Source: Planctomycetota bacterium | Lineage (GTDB): Bacteria; Planctomycetota; JAJSAM01; JAJVHW01 | NCBI GenBank assembly: GCA_021776825.1 | Contig: JAJFFG010000046.1 | Location: 44,193-108,192, forward strand | Length of the DNA stretch: 64,000 nt | Direction: 5' to 3' | In this document: positions 28,205 through 37,498 of the stretch, piece after piece | How the letters are laid out: each line of letters opens with the position of its first letter | Position numbering within the stretch: position 1 is the first letter of the stretch | Notes under the pieces: generated by a model | Told to the model about the DNA's origin: nothing | Seen by the model: the letters and a program-made list of their open reading frames with translations, nothing else | Database searches by the model: none | Position numbers and translations under genes: made by a program

Positions 28205-28414
28205 TTACGGTGCGCCGGCGTCCATCGGGATCATCCCCATCAGGAACGCCCCACCGAGACCGACCATGAGCACGCCGCTCATCATGAACGCCAGCGTCAG
28301 CATGCGACGTTGCGCCGGGTCCTGCGCGCGCGGAGCGACGACGAACGTTCCGACCGCGACATCCGCCACACCGGCGCAGATGAGCGCGATCCCGATGATG
28401 GTGGCACTGTCCAC
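28205..28414 (-). CDS. Small two-helix membrane protein
   Basis: 69 residues starting at a GTG 6 bases after a GGAGGG ribosome-binding site. Two hydrophobic helices (TIIGIALICAGVADVAVGTF, and TLAFMMSGVLMVGLGGAFLM) are separated by a charged loop with RAQDPAQRR. No family recognised. The 17-base gap to the PrsW-like gene suggests co-transcription. Confidence 0.6.
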   Translation of the reverse strand: MDSATIIGIALICAGVADVAVGTFVVAPRAQDPAQRRMLTLAFMMSGVLMVGLGGAFLMGMIPMDAGAP

Positions 28415-28516
28415 GGCGTCCCTCCTTGCCGCCGCATGATCGCACAGCAAGCCCCCGACGGACCTGACGAAGCGGGTTAGGATCGGAAGGGTCGGGGGAC
28501 GCGGGAGCACACACAT

Positions 28517-29932
28517 ATGTCGATCCACCCGCCGAGGGTCCGTCGCGCCGTCATGGGCGCGCTGCTCACGTTGACCGTCGCGGTGGCTGTCTCTGTGGCC
28601 GTGTCTGTGGCCGCCGACCGTGCCGCCCACGCCCAGGACGCGGCTCCCGCCTCGGACCTCGACATGCGCATCCTCACGACGCCGGCGGACGTCCGCTTCG
28701 ACGTCGACATCGGCAAGCTCGGTCAGCGGTACCGAGCCAAGCCGCTGCGCGGTGCGAAGGGCTGGGCCGTGCGACTCGGCACGCGCAAGATGAAGAGCGC
28801 GCTCTGGCCGACTCCCGCCACCGACGGCGAGCGCATCTACGTCGGTGGACCGCTCGAGTCGTCGGAGTTCTTCGCGATGCACGCGGACACCGGAGGACTG
28901 GCCTGGCGCAGGTCGCTGGCCGACGCCGGACCGACGCCCGCCGTCGTGCGGGACCGCCGCGTCTACTTCAACACGCAGTCCTGCACGGTCTACGCGTACG
29001 ACGGCCCCACCGGGAACCGCGTCTGGTCGCGCTATCTGGCAGGACACGTGGAGGCGATCCCCGCGGTGACAGAGACGGCCGTCCTCTCGACGCGCCCCTC
29101 GCGACACGAAGCGAAGGTCGACGCCAATCTCCCGGCACTCACCGTCATGGACCCGCGTCGCGGGACGATCCTCGCGAACGTGACGATCGACGCGGAGGCG
29201 CTCGGCGGGCCCGTGGTCAGCGGCAACCGCGCGTTCGTCGCGACACGGCTGGGCACGGTCTTCTGCATCGACACGGAGAAGGGCGAGACGCGCTGGAAGC
29301 ACAACTGCGGCGCCCGCAGCGCACCGTGGCTCGACGAGTCGGGGCTGTTCGTCGTCGGTCGCGAGGCGATCGAGAGTTACCACCCGGAGACGGGGTTCCG
29401 TCGCTTCGCTGATGCCGCGATCACGCCGAGCTCGCGCGACGCCCAGCCGATCACGGCTCAACCCAGTCCTCCTCGGGTGCGTCGGTCCGCCATCTCCCAG
29501 AACGGCGAGGGCGGCTTCTGGAAGGACGCCTCGCGTCCGGTGGTCGCGGCCGAACGGCTGGTGCTCGCCGAAGGGCGCACGCTGCGCGTGTTCGATCGCG
29601 TCACGGGCGCCGAGCAGGCCTGGTGGGAGATCGACGTCGACCATCCGTTCTCCGGGTCTCCGGTCGTGGCGGGCGACACCGTCGTCGTCGCGACGAGCCA
29701 GGGCCAGGTCCGGGCGATCGACGTCACGCAGGGCGAGATCGTGTGGGCCCTCGACATCGATGCGCAGCTCGCGAGCGGGTTCATCCTCGACGCGTCGAAG
29801 CTCTACGCGATGACGACGGACGGACGGCTCCTCGGAATCGAGACAGGCGACCTCCGTGCCGACGGCTGGCCGATGTGGGGCGGGAGTCCGACCCACGCGT
29901 TCGAGGAGCTCGCGCCCTCCGACGATCAGTAG
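28517..29932 (+). CDS. Secreted PQQ-type beta-propeller protein
   Basis: 471 residues with a long signal peptide (ending near AAHAQDA, residue 39). The rest has the repeat pattern of PQQ/BamB-like propellers: blades with W or V near the end and DxxTG turns, such as AMHADTGGLAWRRSLAD, YAYDGPTGNRVWSRYLAG, FCIDTEKGETRWKHNCG and AIDVTQGEIVWALDID. Probably periplasmic; it may act as a scaffold like BamB or as a redox-linked sensor. It overlaps the 3' end of the convergent rsgA gene by 7 bases. Confidence 0.8.
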   Translation: MSIHPPRVRRAVMGALLTLTVAVAVSVAVSVAADRAAHAQDAAPASDLDMRILTTPADVRFDVDIGKLGQRYRAKPLRGAKGWAVRLGTRKMKSALWPTPATDGERIYVGGPLESSEFFAMHADTGGLAWRRSLADAGPTPAVVRDRRVYFNTQSCTVYAYDGPTGNRVWSRYLAGHVEAIPAVTETAVLSTRPSRHEAKVDANLPALTVMDPRRGTILANVTIDAEALGGPVVSGNRAFVATRLGTVFCIDTEKGETRWKHNCGARSAPWLDESGLFVVGREAIESYHPETGFRRFADAAITPSSRDAQPITAQPSPPRVRRSAISQNGEGGFWKDASRPVVAAERLVLAEGRTLRVFDRVTGAEQAWWEIDVDHPFSGSPVVAGDTVVVATSQGQVRAIDVTQGEIVWALDIDAQLASGFILDASKLYAMTTDGRLLGIETGDLRADGWPMWGGSPTHAFEELAPSDDQ

Positions 29933-30855
29933 CGCGCGGAGGCCTGTTCCAACTCCTCGCGGAACGTCAGGTAGCTGTCGTAGCGCGAGCGCGCGACGTC
30001 GCCGGACGTCACGGCGGCGTCGACCGCACAGCCCGGTTCGCTCCGGTGTGCGCAGTCGTCGAAGCGGCACTGCGCCGGTACGGGGAACTCGGGGAAGTTC
30101 AGTTCGAGCTCGCGCGGTTCGATCGCGATCAGCCCGAACTCCTTCACACCCGGCGTGTCGATCACGTGGCCCTCGTCGTCCGGGATCCGAACGAGCTGGG
30201 CCGCGGTGGTCGTGTGCTTTCCCTTGCCGGTAGCGCGGCTGATCTCGCCGATCCGAAGTTCCACGCCGGGCAGCGCGCGATTGATCAGTGACGACTTGCC
30301 GGTGCCGGACGGTCCGGCGAACACGGAGCAGCGTCCCGCCAGGAGTTCGACGAGCGGAGCGATCCCCTCGCAGGTCTCGGCACACGTGCGCAGCACCTCG
30401 TAGCCGAGGCCTTCGTAGAGTTCCACCAAGGCGGTTGTCTCGTCGCTCGCCTCGAGATCGGTCTTGTTGAACACGAGCAGCGGCGGAACTGAGCCCGCGT
30501 GACACGCGACGAGCAGCCGGTCGACGAGCCCGCCGCGCGGCTCCGGGTCCGCGAACGCGAACACCAGCACGGCTCGGTCGGCGTTGGCCACGAGCACCTG
30601 GTTGCGCCAGCGACCGACGACCTCCGGGCGCATGAGCACACTGCGGCGCTCGGCGACGGCGGCGATCACCACGTCGTCCGGAGACGGTTCGTCGAGGGTC
30701 GCGACGTCACCGACGGCAACCGGACTCTTCGCGCGGCCTCGGCCGCGATGGAACGTGCCGCGCAACTGCGCGAAGAGCACGCGCCCGTCATTCGTCTCGA
30801 CGACCACGCGCTTGCGATCCACGCGAAGGACGAGGCCAGTCAATGCCATGTCCAT
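29926..30855 (-). CDS. rsgA: Ribosome small-subunit GTPase RsgA
   Basis: 309 residues. N-terminal OB-fold, then a circularly permuted GTPase with motifs in the order G4 (FNKTDLEA), G1 (GPSGTGKSS), G3 (DTPGVKEFG). The C-terminal zinc finger reads CRFDDCAHRSEPGC. RsgA matures the 30S subunit in a GTP-dependent way. The start at 30855 gives MDMALTG; an ATG six bases downstream is equally possible. It marks the left edge of conserved chromosome before the accessory island. Confidence 0.95.
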   Translation of the reverse strand: MDMALTGLVLRVDRKRVVVETNDGRVLFAQLRGTFHRGRGRAKSPVAVGDVATLDEPSPDDVVIAAVAERRSVLMRPEVVGRWRNQVLVANADRAVLVFAFADPEPRGGLVDRLLVACHAGSVPPLLVFNKTDLEASDETTALVELYEGLGYEVLRTCAETCEGIAPLVELLAGRCSVFAGPSGTGKSSLINRALPGVELRIGEISRATGKGKHTTTAAQLVRIPDDEGHVIDTPGVKEFGLIAIEPRELELNFPEFPVPAQCRFDDCAHRSEPGCAVDAAVTSGDVARSRYDSYLTFREELEQASARY

Positions 30856-30925
30856 CGAGTCTCGACGCGCCGCCGTCCGACCGGGTGCACAATTCGAGTT
30901 CGAAGCGGCGCGCGATGCGTCGCCG

Positions 30926-31297
30926 GGGCGGATCAGGACATCCGCCCTCCGCTCCGGCTGACGCCCGCGCTCCGCGTTCCCTCCTCCCGGACTCCGTACG
31001 GGTGGGTCTCCTGACCCACCCCGCTGTGGCGGCGACGCATCGGTGCGCCGAGGAGATCGACCGAAGGCACGAGAACACCGAGACGGCTGAGTTCCTTCAC
31101 CGGTCTCGGCACGACCAAGGACCCCGACTACGCGGTGCATGTTGCGGCGCTGCGCTGTCAGATCCTCGAGCACGACTGAAGCATCAGCGTTGGTCGCGGC
31201 CGCACGCACGGTGGTTGAGACGCGAACACCGCGCGAGGGGCGAAAGAACGCGCACGGTGAAGGAATTCACCGTTCTCCGTATTCCACTCCGTATTCC
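30926..31297 (+). repeat. Composite palindromic repeat, left copy
   Basis: Hairpin a at 30926-30947 (GGGCGGAT, loop CAGGAC, ATCCGCCC) and hairpin b at 31000-31021 (GGGTGGGT, loop CTCCTG, ACCCACCC). They are followed by a degenerate arm at 31071-31109 and an intact arm at 31251-31297 containing CACGGTGAAGGAATTCACCG. The intact arm ends in a direct duplication CCGTATTCC/CCGTATTCC. The order of parts is the same as in the copy at 40397-40631, which has the opposite orientation. A pair of CGATGCGTCGCC-type inverted repeats also encloses hairpins a and b. No gene was seen in the whole 30856-31390 gap. Confidence 0.85.
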
Positions 31298-31390
31298 AAC
31301 AACATCCAACGCTACGGATACACTTGTCCGAGCGTCCCATCGCCGCGCATTTGGAGCCACGTGCGTGCATGATCCAGGGGTGAAGCACGA

Positions 31391-33979
31391 ATGAAGCTCG
31401 TCGTCGGCGTCGACTTCGACCACGGCGTCTGGCCGGGTCCACTTGGTGGGCGAGACGCGGTCGCCGGAGAGGCCTGGGTCGGGCCCCTCGGTCTCGTCGG
31501 GATTCTGGAAACGGCGCTCGGGCTCGGCGGCAAGTACGTCTCCGACGCTGTCCGCGCGGCGGCGCTGGTGCCCGCTGTCCGGTCTGCCGATGGGTTCTGG
31601 TCACGCTCTGCGGAGTCCGATCCGACGGCCGTCGCACGGCAGCTCCTCGCGTGGCGCGACGAACTCTTCGTCGGCGGTTGGCGAGGCCAGTCCGCAGGAT
31701 CTCGCTGGAGCGCGCTCGCCGAGCTCATGGTCGATCTGCTTCCCGGACTCCCGGATCGAGTGGCTGCGCTAGTCGCTGCGCTCGCGCGCCGCGGAGCCGA
31801 CATCGAGACGGTGGAACTCTTCGACGCACGTACGATGCGCGCGGCTGGATGGGACGGAGTTCTCGACGGTCTCGCCGCGCGCGGGACAACGATCCGCGAG
31901 AGATCAGTGACGGCGACGAGTGCCCGCGGCGATCTCGGTGCGTCCCGGAGTGATCAGTTCGCACCGGGGGGCGACGGCACACTGCAACTCGTTCGCTCCC
32001 ATGGCTATCTGCAAGCCGCAGACGACGTCGCCGCATGGCTGGCGTGCCTTGAGGATCGCGGCGGCGTGGTGGTGGTGGGAGCTGACGCGGTACTCGACGG
32101 CGCGCTACGACGGCACGGTCTGCCAACTCTCGGCGGCGTGGCGCCAGCTCTCGATAACGCCGTTCTTCAAGTGCTGCCGCTCGTGCTTGCCATGGGCTGG
32201 TCCCCACCGGATCCGCAGCGCGCGCTCGAACTCCTCGTGCTCGACGCGAGTCCCGTGCCCCGCAGTATTTCGAGACGCCTCTCGCGGTCTCTCCACGGGT
32301 GGCCGGCCGTCGACAGCGACGTCTGGCGAGAGGCGCTTGCCGACGGACTCGCCTCCATTGATGACGAGGAGCGACGTCGACGCGTGGAAGAACGCGTGAC
32401 GGCGATCTTCCGGACGTCCGCGATCGGAGAGCGGATTCCGGTAGCGGAGGTTCGCCGCCGCATTGCGCTGGTCGAGCGCTGGCTTCACGGGCGCATGGCG
32501 AATAGCAGCGGCGACGCTGCCAAGTTCGGTGTCGCACTCGCCCAGTGCGCGGAACTCTCGACGTACATCGATCATCTCGGGATCGATCCCCTCGAGGGGC
32601 CGATCCTCCAACGCATCGTCCAGGACGCGACGTCCGCCGTCGCCGGGAGTCCTCGCCACGCAGCCCAGGCAGGGCTCGCCGCGGTCGCCGTACCCGGCGC
32701 AGTCGTCGGTCCCGCGCGCCGAGTCGTGTGGTGGAACTTCGCCCGAGGCGCGCCCCTCACACCGCCACCGGTCCCCCTCAACGCCGCCGAGCGCCGCGCG
32801 TTCGCTGACGCCGGACTCCGACTCCGCAACCCATCGACAGAGGCGCGCCATGCCGCGGAGCGGGCGCGGCGACCGCACCTGTCGGCGACGCACTCGCTCC
32901 TCTGCGTCTGTCCGTATCACGGCGAGAACGGCGACGACCAGCATCCACACGCGCTGTGGGACGAGGTGCGCGCGAGGATCGACGACCCGCGGCGCGCATC
33001 CGTGCTTGAGGTCGGGTTCCCTGGGAGCCCAACCCCGCCACGTGTTCGTGCGGATCTCGCGCTGCCGCCGGCCCCGCGACGGGAGTGGCGAGTTGGAGCT
33101 GGGAGTATCGACCCGGTGCGCACCACCGAGTCGCCGACCGGAGCCGGCTCACTCGTCGGCTGCTCACTCAAGTGGGTACTCGAGTACGTCGCGGGCATCC
33201 GCGGCGGAGACACGGCGATGTTGCCGGAGGCAGAGGCGCTGCTCGGACGTCTCGCTCATGAGATCCTGAGACGCGTGCTCACAGACGGGGAATGGACGCC
33301 CGAGAACGCGGCCGAGGAGGCGAACCGTCTATTCGACACCGAAGGGCCACGCCTGGCCGCGCCTCTGTTCCGCCCCGGAGCCGACGCGGAGCGCGCGCGC
33401 GCGCGCGTCGTCACAGGACTGGCGGCGGCGCGCTTGTTCGCGTTCCTCCAGGCAGGTCCGCGCACCGTCATCGCCGTCGAGACCGCCATCGAGACTGAAG
33501 GGCTCGGCACCACGCTCCGAGGCGAGCCGGACCTCGTACTCGGCGAACCCGCGGCGGTCGTCGACTTCAAGTGGAGCGGAGCTACGTACCGGCGAGGCGA
33601 ACTTGAGAAGGGGACGGCGTACCAACTCGCCTCGTACTCGCGCCTCGTCGGTCGCGGGATCGCATTCCCGGCCGTCGGTTACCTAACTCTGGCGGACCAA
33701 CGGCTGCTCGCGAACGATCCCGAAGCGTTCCCCGGCTGCGTTCGCGTTGACGGACCGGGACCCGCGGTTACGTGGGCGGCGCTTGAGCAAGCGTACGCGG
33801 CGCGGCAGGCCGAACTGCGCGCCGGCGTGCTTCTCGCTCCTGGCAATCCCGACGAAGACGGCGTGGTTGTCCCCTCGGCTTCGTCGGTCGAGCCCGATGG
33901 CGAGCTCGTCCTCGCAGCCCCGTGTCGCTGGTGCTCGATGTCGCCGCTGTGTGGTCGTGTCGGGGGAGGCGGGTCGTGA
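31391..33979 (+). CDS. AddB-like PD-(D/E)XK nuclease with an Fe-S cluster motif
   Basis: 862 residues. The N-terminal 600 residues are helicase-like in layout but without a recognisable Walker A (it opens MKLVVGVDFDHG). C-terminal RecB-type nuclease: His in GRLAHEIL, Asp714 in GEPDLVL, Asp725 and Lys727 in VVDFKWS, then YQLASYSRL. Cys591 together with Cys845, Cys848 and Cys854 (CxxCx5C) reproduces the four-cysteine [4Fe-4S] staple of AddB. The following helicase gene overlaps its stop by 4 bases. Likely one half of an AddAB-type DNA end-processing complex; whether this is the housekeeping enzyme or a defence version is open. Confidence 0.8.
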   Translation: MKLVVGVDFDHGVWPGPLGGRDAVAGEAWVGPLGLVGILETALGLGGKYVSDAVRAAALVPAVRSADGFWSRSAESDPTAVARQLLAWRDELFVGGWRGQSAGSRWSALAELMVDLLPGLPDRVAALVAALARRGADIETVELFDARTMRAAGWDGVLDGLAARGTTIRERSVTATSARGDLGASRSDQFAPGGDGTLQLVRSHGYLQAADDVAAWLACLEDRGGVVVVGADAVLDGALRRHGLPTLGGVAPALDNAVLQVLPLVLAMGWSPPDPQRALELLVLDASPVPRSISRRLSRSLHGWPAVDSDVWREALADGLASIDDEERRRRVEERVTAIFRTSAIGERIPVAEVRRRIALVERWLHGRMANSSGDAAKFGVALAQCAELSTYIDHLGIDPLEGPILQRIVQDATSAVAGSPRHAAQAGLAAVAVPGAVVGPARRVVWWNFARGAPLTPPPVPLNAAERRAFADAGLRLRNPSTEARHAAERARRPHLSATHSLLCVCPYHGENGDDQHPHALWDEVRARIDDPRRASVLEVGFPGSPTPPRVRADLALPPAPRREWRVGAGSIDPVRTTESPTGAGSLVGCSLKWVLEYVAGIRGGDTAMLPEAEALLGRLAHEILRRVLTDGEWTPENAAEEANRLFDTEGPRLAAPLFRPGADAERARARVVTGLAAARLFAFLQAGPRTVIAVETAIETEGLGTTLRGEPDLVLGEPAAVVDFKWSGATYRRGELEKGTAYQLASYSRLVGRGIAFPAVGYLTLADQRLLANDPEAFPGCVRVDGPGPAVTWAALEQAYAARQAELRAGVLLAPGNPDEDGVVVPSASSVEPDGELVLAAPCRWCSMSPLCGRVGGGGS

Positions 33980-36900
33980 GCACAATCGAGATCCTCACCG
34001 CAGGTGCTGGGACCGGGAAGACGTACAAGCTCGCCCAGATCCTGGAGGGGGCGGTCCGAGTTGATGATGTGCGGCCGGAGGCTGTCATCGCGACCACCTT
34101 CACCCGGAAGGCGGCTGCCGAGCTCCACGCCAGGGTCCGCACGCGGCTCCTGTCCTCTGGTCTCGAGGCCGAGGCGCAGGGGCTCGACGCGGCTCGGATC
34201 GGAACCGTGCACGCGGTGTGCGGGCGGATCGTGGCGGATGCCGCCTTCGAGCTCGGACTTCCGCCACGCCTGGACGTACTTGATGACGTCGCCTCGCGGA
34301 TCGCACTTGCCGAGTCCATCTCACGCATGGCAGGGACCGACCGCGCGTCGGATGCGGCGCTGCTGGCTGAGCGGCTCGGACCCGCCAGTGATCCGTGGAG
34401 TTGGCGAACGGACGTGAAGGCGGTCGTAGACCTGGCGCGCTCGAATCAGATAGCTCCGGAGGAACTAAAGGAGTGCGCTCGCCGAAGTTGGGAGACGTTC
34501 CGGGAGCTCCTTGAACCCGTGCAGGAGAGCGCCGAGCAGCTCGATCGGCGCCTCCAGAGCGCGCTTCGAGAGTTCATCAACAACGTGGACACCGCGGTGG
34601 ACGGCACGGAGAAGACGGCCAAGGCACTTGCATTTGCCGAGGCCGCTCTACGTCATCTCGAAGCGGGATCGACGCTGCGCTGGTCCGAGTGGGCCGGGCT
34701 GGCGACGTCCCGGCTATCGGTTGCCAAGAAGTCTGAGTCACTCGCAGACCCTGCGCGCGAGGCCGCCAAGTCGTTCCACCGCCACCCTCGCCTTCACGAG
34801 GACGCGCGCTCGGCGATCGAGACCGTCTTCGGCCTCGCTCGCGAAGCGCTTTGCGCGTACGAGGAGCACAAGCGCGCGCGAGGTGTCGTCGACTTCACCG
34901 ACCAGGAAGTCTTGGCCTTGCGCGCCCTGCAACTCCCCGGGCCGCGGGAGCGGCTTCGCGACGGCCTCGACCTCGTTCTCGTCGATGAGTTCCAGGACAC
35001 GAGCCCACTTCAACTGCGGATGTTCCTCGAACTCGCAGGGCTGGCCAAACGGAGCGTCTGGGTCGGCGACCAGAAGCAGGCGATCTACGGCTTCCGGGGA
35101 GCCGACCCGGCTCTGATGGACGCCGCGATCGACATGATCCTGGGGGGCCGTGAACCGCGCACTCTCGCTAACTCGTGGCGGAGCCGCCCGGAGCTCGTCC
35201 ATCTCACGTCGGACATCTTCGTGCCCCCGTTCTCGGCGCAGGGACTACCCGAGCCGCGTGTGCGCCTTCGGCCACAGTCTGAGGAGGAACCAGATGGCCT
35301 CGGACCGATCGTCGAACGCTGGAACCTCGTCGCGAAGAACAAGACCGACGACGCCTGCGCGACGGCATCGGGCGTGGCGGAACTGCTCGCTGACTCGACA
35401 GTGCGCGTACGCGACGGCAACGAACGGACACGGCCGGTGCGCCCCGGTGACATCGCCGTGCTCTGTGTCACGAACGGCCAGTGTGCCTCGGTTGCAGGAG
35501 CCCTCGCGGCGTTGGGCATCCCCGCGGCCGTCGCCACGCCCGGCCTTCTCGCTACGCCCGAAGCGCGTCTCGTCACCGCCGGGCTTGCGCTCTGGTGCGA
35601 CTCCACCGATCGACTCGCGCGCGCCACAATCGCGCGACTCGCGGCGTTCCCGGGAGACGGCGATGAGTGGCTCGCGGCGGTCCTGGATCCAAACTGGCAC
35701 ACGAGTTCCGGCGAACTCGACCCTGTTCGGACGCTGCTCGAAGCGCGGGCGGCCGCGCCGCACACGGGCACGCTCGCGGCATTCGACGCAGTGGTAGACG
35801 CACTTGGCGTGCGCGAACAGTGCTTGCGATGGGGCAACTCGACAGGACGGCTCGCCAACCTGGAGGTACTTCGCAACCTCGCCGCGATCTCCGTCGAGCG
35901 CGCGGCCCGGTCCGGCGCTGGTGCGACCCCCGCAGGCCTTCTCGGGTGGTTCGAGGCACTCGTCGATGCTGGCGAAGACGTGCGCGCGCCACTTCCAGGC
36001 GAAGCTGTGCATGTGGGGACATGGCACGGTGCCAAGGGCCTTGAGTGGCCGGTCGTCGTGCTTGCCGAGTTGTCCAAGAGCCGGAACCCATCTCCCCTCG
36101 GGACTCAGATCCAGAGCGACGCCGAGGCCATCGACCTGCGAGACCCACTTCAAGGTCGCTGGCTTCGCTACTGGCCACAGCCCTTCAACCGACGACAGTC
36201 CAAGCACGCGTTCGCAACCGCGATCGACGGCAGCACCGCGATGGCGGAGGTACGCGTCCGGCGTCGCCGCGAAGATCTGCGACTCCTCTACGTCGGCTGG
36301 ACGCGAGCCAAGGATCGTCTCGTGATCGCCGAGCGAACGGGGAAGCTAGCGTCGGGCCTTCTCGAGTTGCTCCACGACGACGCCGGACGCTGGCTGCTGA
36401 CAGACGACGAGTCGACAACGCAGTGGGCTGGACGAGCCGTGGAGGTCGGAATTCGTCAGCTTGCGGCCACGACGGAGCCGCCCCGACCCCCTACCGCCGG
36501 CGAGGCGCCCGTGGCCACAGGCGTCCGCACTCATCCGCCTGCGGTCATCCAGCCGTCGGACGTTGACGGGGGCGAGGAGGTCGAGCTCCGACTCCACGAC
36601 GTCGGCCGGCGGCTGCCTCTGAATGGCTCGCCAGACATGGGCGACCTCGGTTCAGCGGTGCATGGCTTCCTGGCGGCCGACCGCCCCGGGATCTCCGAAC
36701 CCGAACGCCTTGCGATGGCAACTGGCCTACTCAGCCGATGGGGCGTCCGGTCGGCGCTGGATCCCGAGCATCTTCTCGAGGCGTCGGACGCGCTTGGAGC
36801 GTGGGTTCGCGCCACGTGGCCGGCGGCCACGTGGCGACGGGAGTGGCCCGTGACAATGCGGCTTCCGGATGGCGCTGTAGTTCGCGGAACGATCGACCTA

Positions 36901-37119
36901 CTACTCGAGACGGACGCCGGTCTGGTGGTCATCGATCACAAGGTGTTCCCCGGGAGCCGCGACGCCGTGCTGGTGAGAGCCAAGAGCCACGTGGGCCAAC
37001 TTGACGCGTACGCTGCTATCCTCCGCGCCACCGCCAGCGGCCTACCCGTCGAGGTCGTCGTGCACCTGCCGATCGTCGGAACTGCGATTGTCCTCGGCGG
37101 CGATCGCGGTGGTTCGTAG
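33976..37119 (+). CDS. AddA/RecB-like UvrD-family helicase with C-terminal nuclease
   Basis: 1047 residues from a GTG overlapping the upstream stop (GTGA). Superfamily 1 motifs in order: Walker A TAGAGTGKTYKL (8-15), motif Ia TTFTRKAAAEL, Walker B LVDEFQDTSPLQ, motif III VGDQKQAIYGFRGADP, motif V TWHGAKGLEWPVVV, motif VI LRLLYVGWTRAKDR. A C-terminal PD-(D/E)XK site has Asp974 in GTIDLL, then Asp987 and Lys989 in VVIDHK, and QLDAYA. With the preceding gene this gives two nuclease centres and one motor, the AddAB arrangement. Known AddAB enzymes resect double-strand ends and degrade foreign linear DNA. Confidence 0.88.
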   Translation: MSTIEILTAGAGTGKTYKLAQILEGAVRVDDVRPEAVIATTFTRKAAAELHARVRTRLLSSGLEAEAQGLDAARIGTVHAVCGRIVADAAFELGLPPRLDVLDDVASRIALAESISRMAGTDRASDAALLAERLGPASDPWSWRTDVKAVVDLARSNQIAPEELKECARRSWETFRELLEPVQESAEQLDRRLQSALREFINNVDTAVDGTEKTAKALAFAEAALRHLEAGSTLRWSEWAGLATSRLSVAKKSESLADPAREAAKSFHRHPRLHEDARSAIETVFGLAREALCAYEEHKRARGVVDFTDQEVLALRALQLPGPRERLRDGLDLVLVDEFQDTSPLQLRMFLELAGLAKRSVWVGDQKQAIYGFRGADPALMDAAIDMILGGREPRTLANSWRSRPELVHLTSDIFVPPFSAQGLPEPRVRLRPQSEEEPDGLGPIVERWNLVAKNKTDDACATASGVAELLADSTVRVRDGNERTRPVRPGDIAVLCVTNGQCASVAGALAALGIPAAVATPGLLATPEARLVTAGLALWCDSTDRLARATIARLAAFPGDGDEWLAAVLDPNWHTSSGELDPVRTLLEARAAAPHTGTLAAFDAVVDALGVREQCLRWGNSTGRLANLEVLRNLAAISVERAARSGAGATPAGLLGWFEALVDAGEDVRAPLPGEAVHVGTWHGAKGLEWPVVVLAELSKSRNPSPLGTQIQSDAEAIDLRDPLQGRWLRYWPQPFNRRQSKHAFATAIDGSTAMAEVRVRRRREDLRLLYVGWTRAKDRLVIAERTGKLASGLLELLHDDAGRWLLTDDESTTQWAGRAVEVGIRQLAATTEPPRPPTAGEAPVATGVRTHPPAVIQPSDVDGGEEVELRLHDVGRRLPLNGSPDMGDLGSAVHGFLAADRPGISEPERLAMATGLLSRWGVRSALDPEHLLEASDALGAWVRATWPAATWRREWPVTMRLPDGAVVRGTIDLLLETDAGLVVIDHKVFPGSRDAVLVRAKSHVGQLDAYAAILRATASGLPVEVVVHLPIVGTAIVLGGDRGGS

Positions 37120-37195
37120 CGCAGCCAGTCACTGCGGCTGAGACGAGCCATAGCCGCACCTGACGTGGTCCACCGAACGGGCACCCCCTCGGTTC

Positions 37196-37405
37196 TTGCG
37201 CGCGTCCCACCGGTCGCCGGGACAGTCCGGCTACTACCGCCAGGCCCGCGTCGAGAACGCGTTCTTCCGCTACAAGACAATCATCGGTCCGCGGCTGCGC
37301 GCGCGTGATCGAGGAACGCAGGAGGTCGAAGCGTTGCTCGCATGCGACATCCTCAACAGGATGACCGGATTCGCGCGGCCGGATTCGTTTCCGATCGCCG
37401 TGTAG
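37196..37405 (+). pseudogene. IS5-family transposase, C-terminal remnant
   Basis: About 65 residues matching the end of IS5-group DDE transposases: GYYRQARVENAFFRYKTIIG contains the catalytic Glu of the DDE triad and the Y-K/R spacing, followed by EVEALLACDILNRMTGF. The rest of the gene is missing. No inverted terminal repeats are obvious. The remainder of 37120-37498 shows nothing else. It is a scar of an insertion inside the island. Confidence 0.75.
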
Positions 37406-37498
37406 GAGAGACTGACCGCTGCGGCGAGGCTGGCGGATTCTGATCCATGCAACAACGCCCCGACGGGGCTCAGCGCCTAGAGCAAGGGAGGCGACAGC

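Noticed and set aside
30856..31390. Small genes in the gap before the AddB-like gene
   Set aside because: Short frames here translate the palindromic repeat arms (peptides such as HGEGIHRS recur because the DNA repeats), not conserved proteins.
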